Positions 51,573 through 51,652 of a stretch of DNA of 51,652 bases are shown here, one piece after another; position 1 is the first letter of the stretch, and each line of letters starts with the position of its first letter. Where the stretch lies: positions 1-51,652 of the forward strand of contig CAJFSY010000013.1 in assembly GCA_904419785.1 (NCBI GenBank), read 5' to 3'. Position numbers and translations under genes: made by a program. The notes under the pieces were generated by a model. It was not told where the DNA came from and did not search any database. It saw only the letters and a program-made list of their open reading frames with translations. Source of the DNA: an uncultured Neglectibacter sp. (GTDB taxonomy: Bacteria > Bacillota > Clostridia > Oscillospirales > Acutalibacteraceae).

Positions 51573-51652
51573 ATGGTAAGAATTGCAACAGTAAATGATG
51601 CAGAGCAATTAAACATCTTAAATGATGAATTTAATGGTGAGAGCGAAACAAG
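51573..51652 (+). CDS. GNAT N-acetyltransferase, N-terminus only (3' partial)
   Basis: Only 26 codons lie in the window. MVRIATVNDAEQLNILNDEF matches the first strand and helix of GNAT acetyltransferases (RxAtxxDaexLxxL). GAGGTG lies 7 bases before ATG. It shares the low-GC codon use of the CPBP gene 25 bases upstream and is probably in the same transcript. Confidence 0.65.
   Translation, partial: MVRIATVNDAEQLNILNDEFNGESET

Overview
The window looks like chromosome of an anaerobic, spore-forming, low-GC-phylum (Firmicutes) bacterium of the class Clostridia, most likely an Oscillospiraceae/Ruminococcaceae-type gut organism. Reasons: the gene order yqfC-yqfD-phoH-ybeY-dgkA-era-yqzL-recO is the conserved Firmicutes block; sporulation genes (ylbJ, yqfC, yqfD) are present; oxidative defence is a reverse rubrerythrin next to a Fur/PerR regulator; and strong AGGAGG-type ribosome binding sites, TTGACA/TATAAT promoters and T-rich hairpin terminators are everywhere. 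Base composition is moderately GC-rich up to about 50.4 kb and then drops sharply to AT-rich DNA to the window end. The taxon is inferred from gene content only.

Layout. 1-0.7 kb: end of a peptidoglycan hydrolase (M23 plus SLH-like repeats), then a tRNA 3'-end-like sequence that may mark the edge of an integrated element. 0.9-2.1 kb: a lipoprotein and decayed small ORFs. 2.2-4.5 kb: a GH3 glycosidase. 4.5-6.7 kb (minus): an ECF sigma factor with its DUF4179 anti-sigma factor. 6.9-8.9 kb: an iron-sulfur aldo/keto reductase divergent from a TetR regulator. 9.2-9.5 kb: a gutted ftsH relic. 9.9-13.6 kb: deoB and tex. 13.8-14.0 kb (minus): tRNA-Tyr and tRNA-Thr. 14.2-17.4 kb: SH3 lipoprotein, two TrkA proteins, Fur-family regulator, rubrerythrin. 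17.5-20.1 kb (minus): DUF4037 protein, a small Cys protein, ylbJ. 20.2-33.0 kb (plus): sporulation, ribosome and DNA maintenance block, MazG-like enzyme, htpG, a CPBP protease with 13 tandem repeats, tadA. 33.0-38.8 kb (minus): thioesterase, a DUF134 regulator with an 858-aa CoA-disulfide-reductase/rhodanese/sulfite-reductase fusion, and a TetM-like GTPase. 38.9-42.8 kb (plus): feoAB, then a cobalamin riboswitch followed by a DUF4430 lipoprotein and an ECF transporter S component. 42.8-50.3 kb (minus): TspO, a helical protein, a Na/Pi symporter with a possible leader peptide, a nucleoside hydrolase/permease operon, a 47-aa ORF, and an ABC exporter operon that begins with a 33-aa ORF. 50.4 kb-end: an AT-rich, probably acquired segment with RNA hairpins, a CPBP protease and the start of a GNAT acetyltransferase.

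Working units. feoAB imports ferrous iron. The B12-riboswitch pair is a probable corrinoid capture and uptake unit that must borrow an ECF energising module encoded elsewhere. The DUF134/fusion operon is a probable persulfide or sulfite reduction unit. The Fur-family gene and rubrerythrin fit a peroxide response. The ylbJ/yqfC intergenic region carries two back-to-back sigma-E-like promoters.

The most unusual items are the 858-residue redox fusion, the riboswitch-DUF4430-ECF unit, two untallied small ORFs with strong ribosome binding sites (48198-48341 and 50248-50349), a 21-codon ORF plus terminator in front of the phosphate symporter gene, and the ftsH relic. All functions are assigned by reading motifs; no database search was run.
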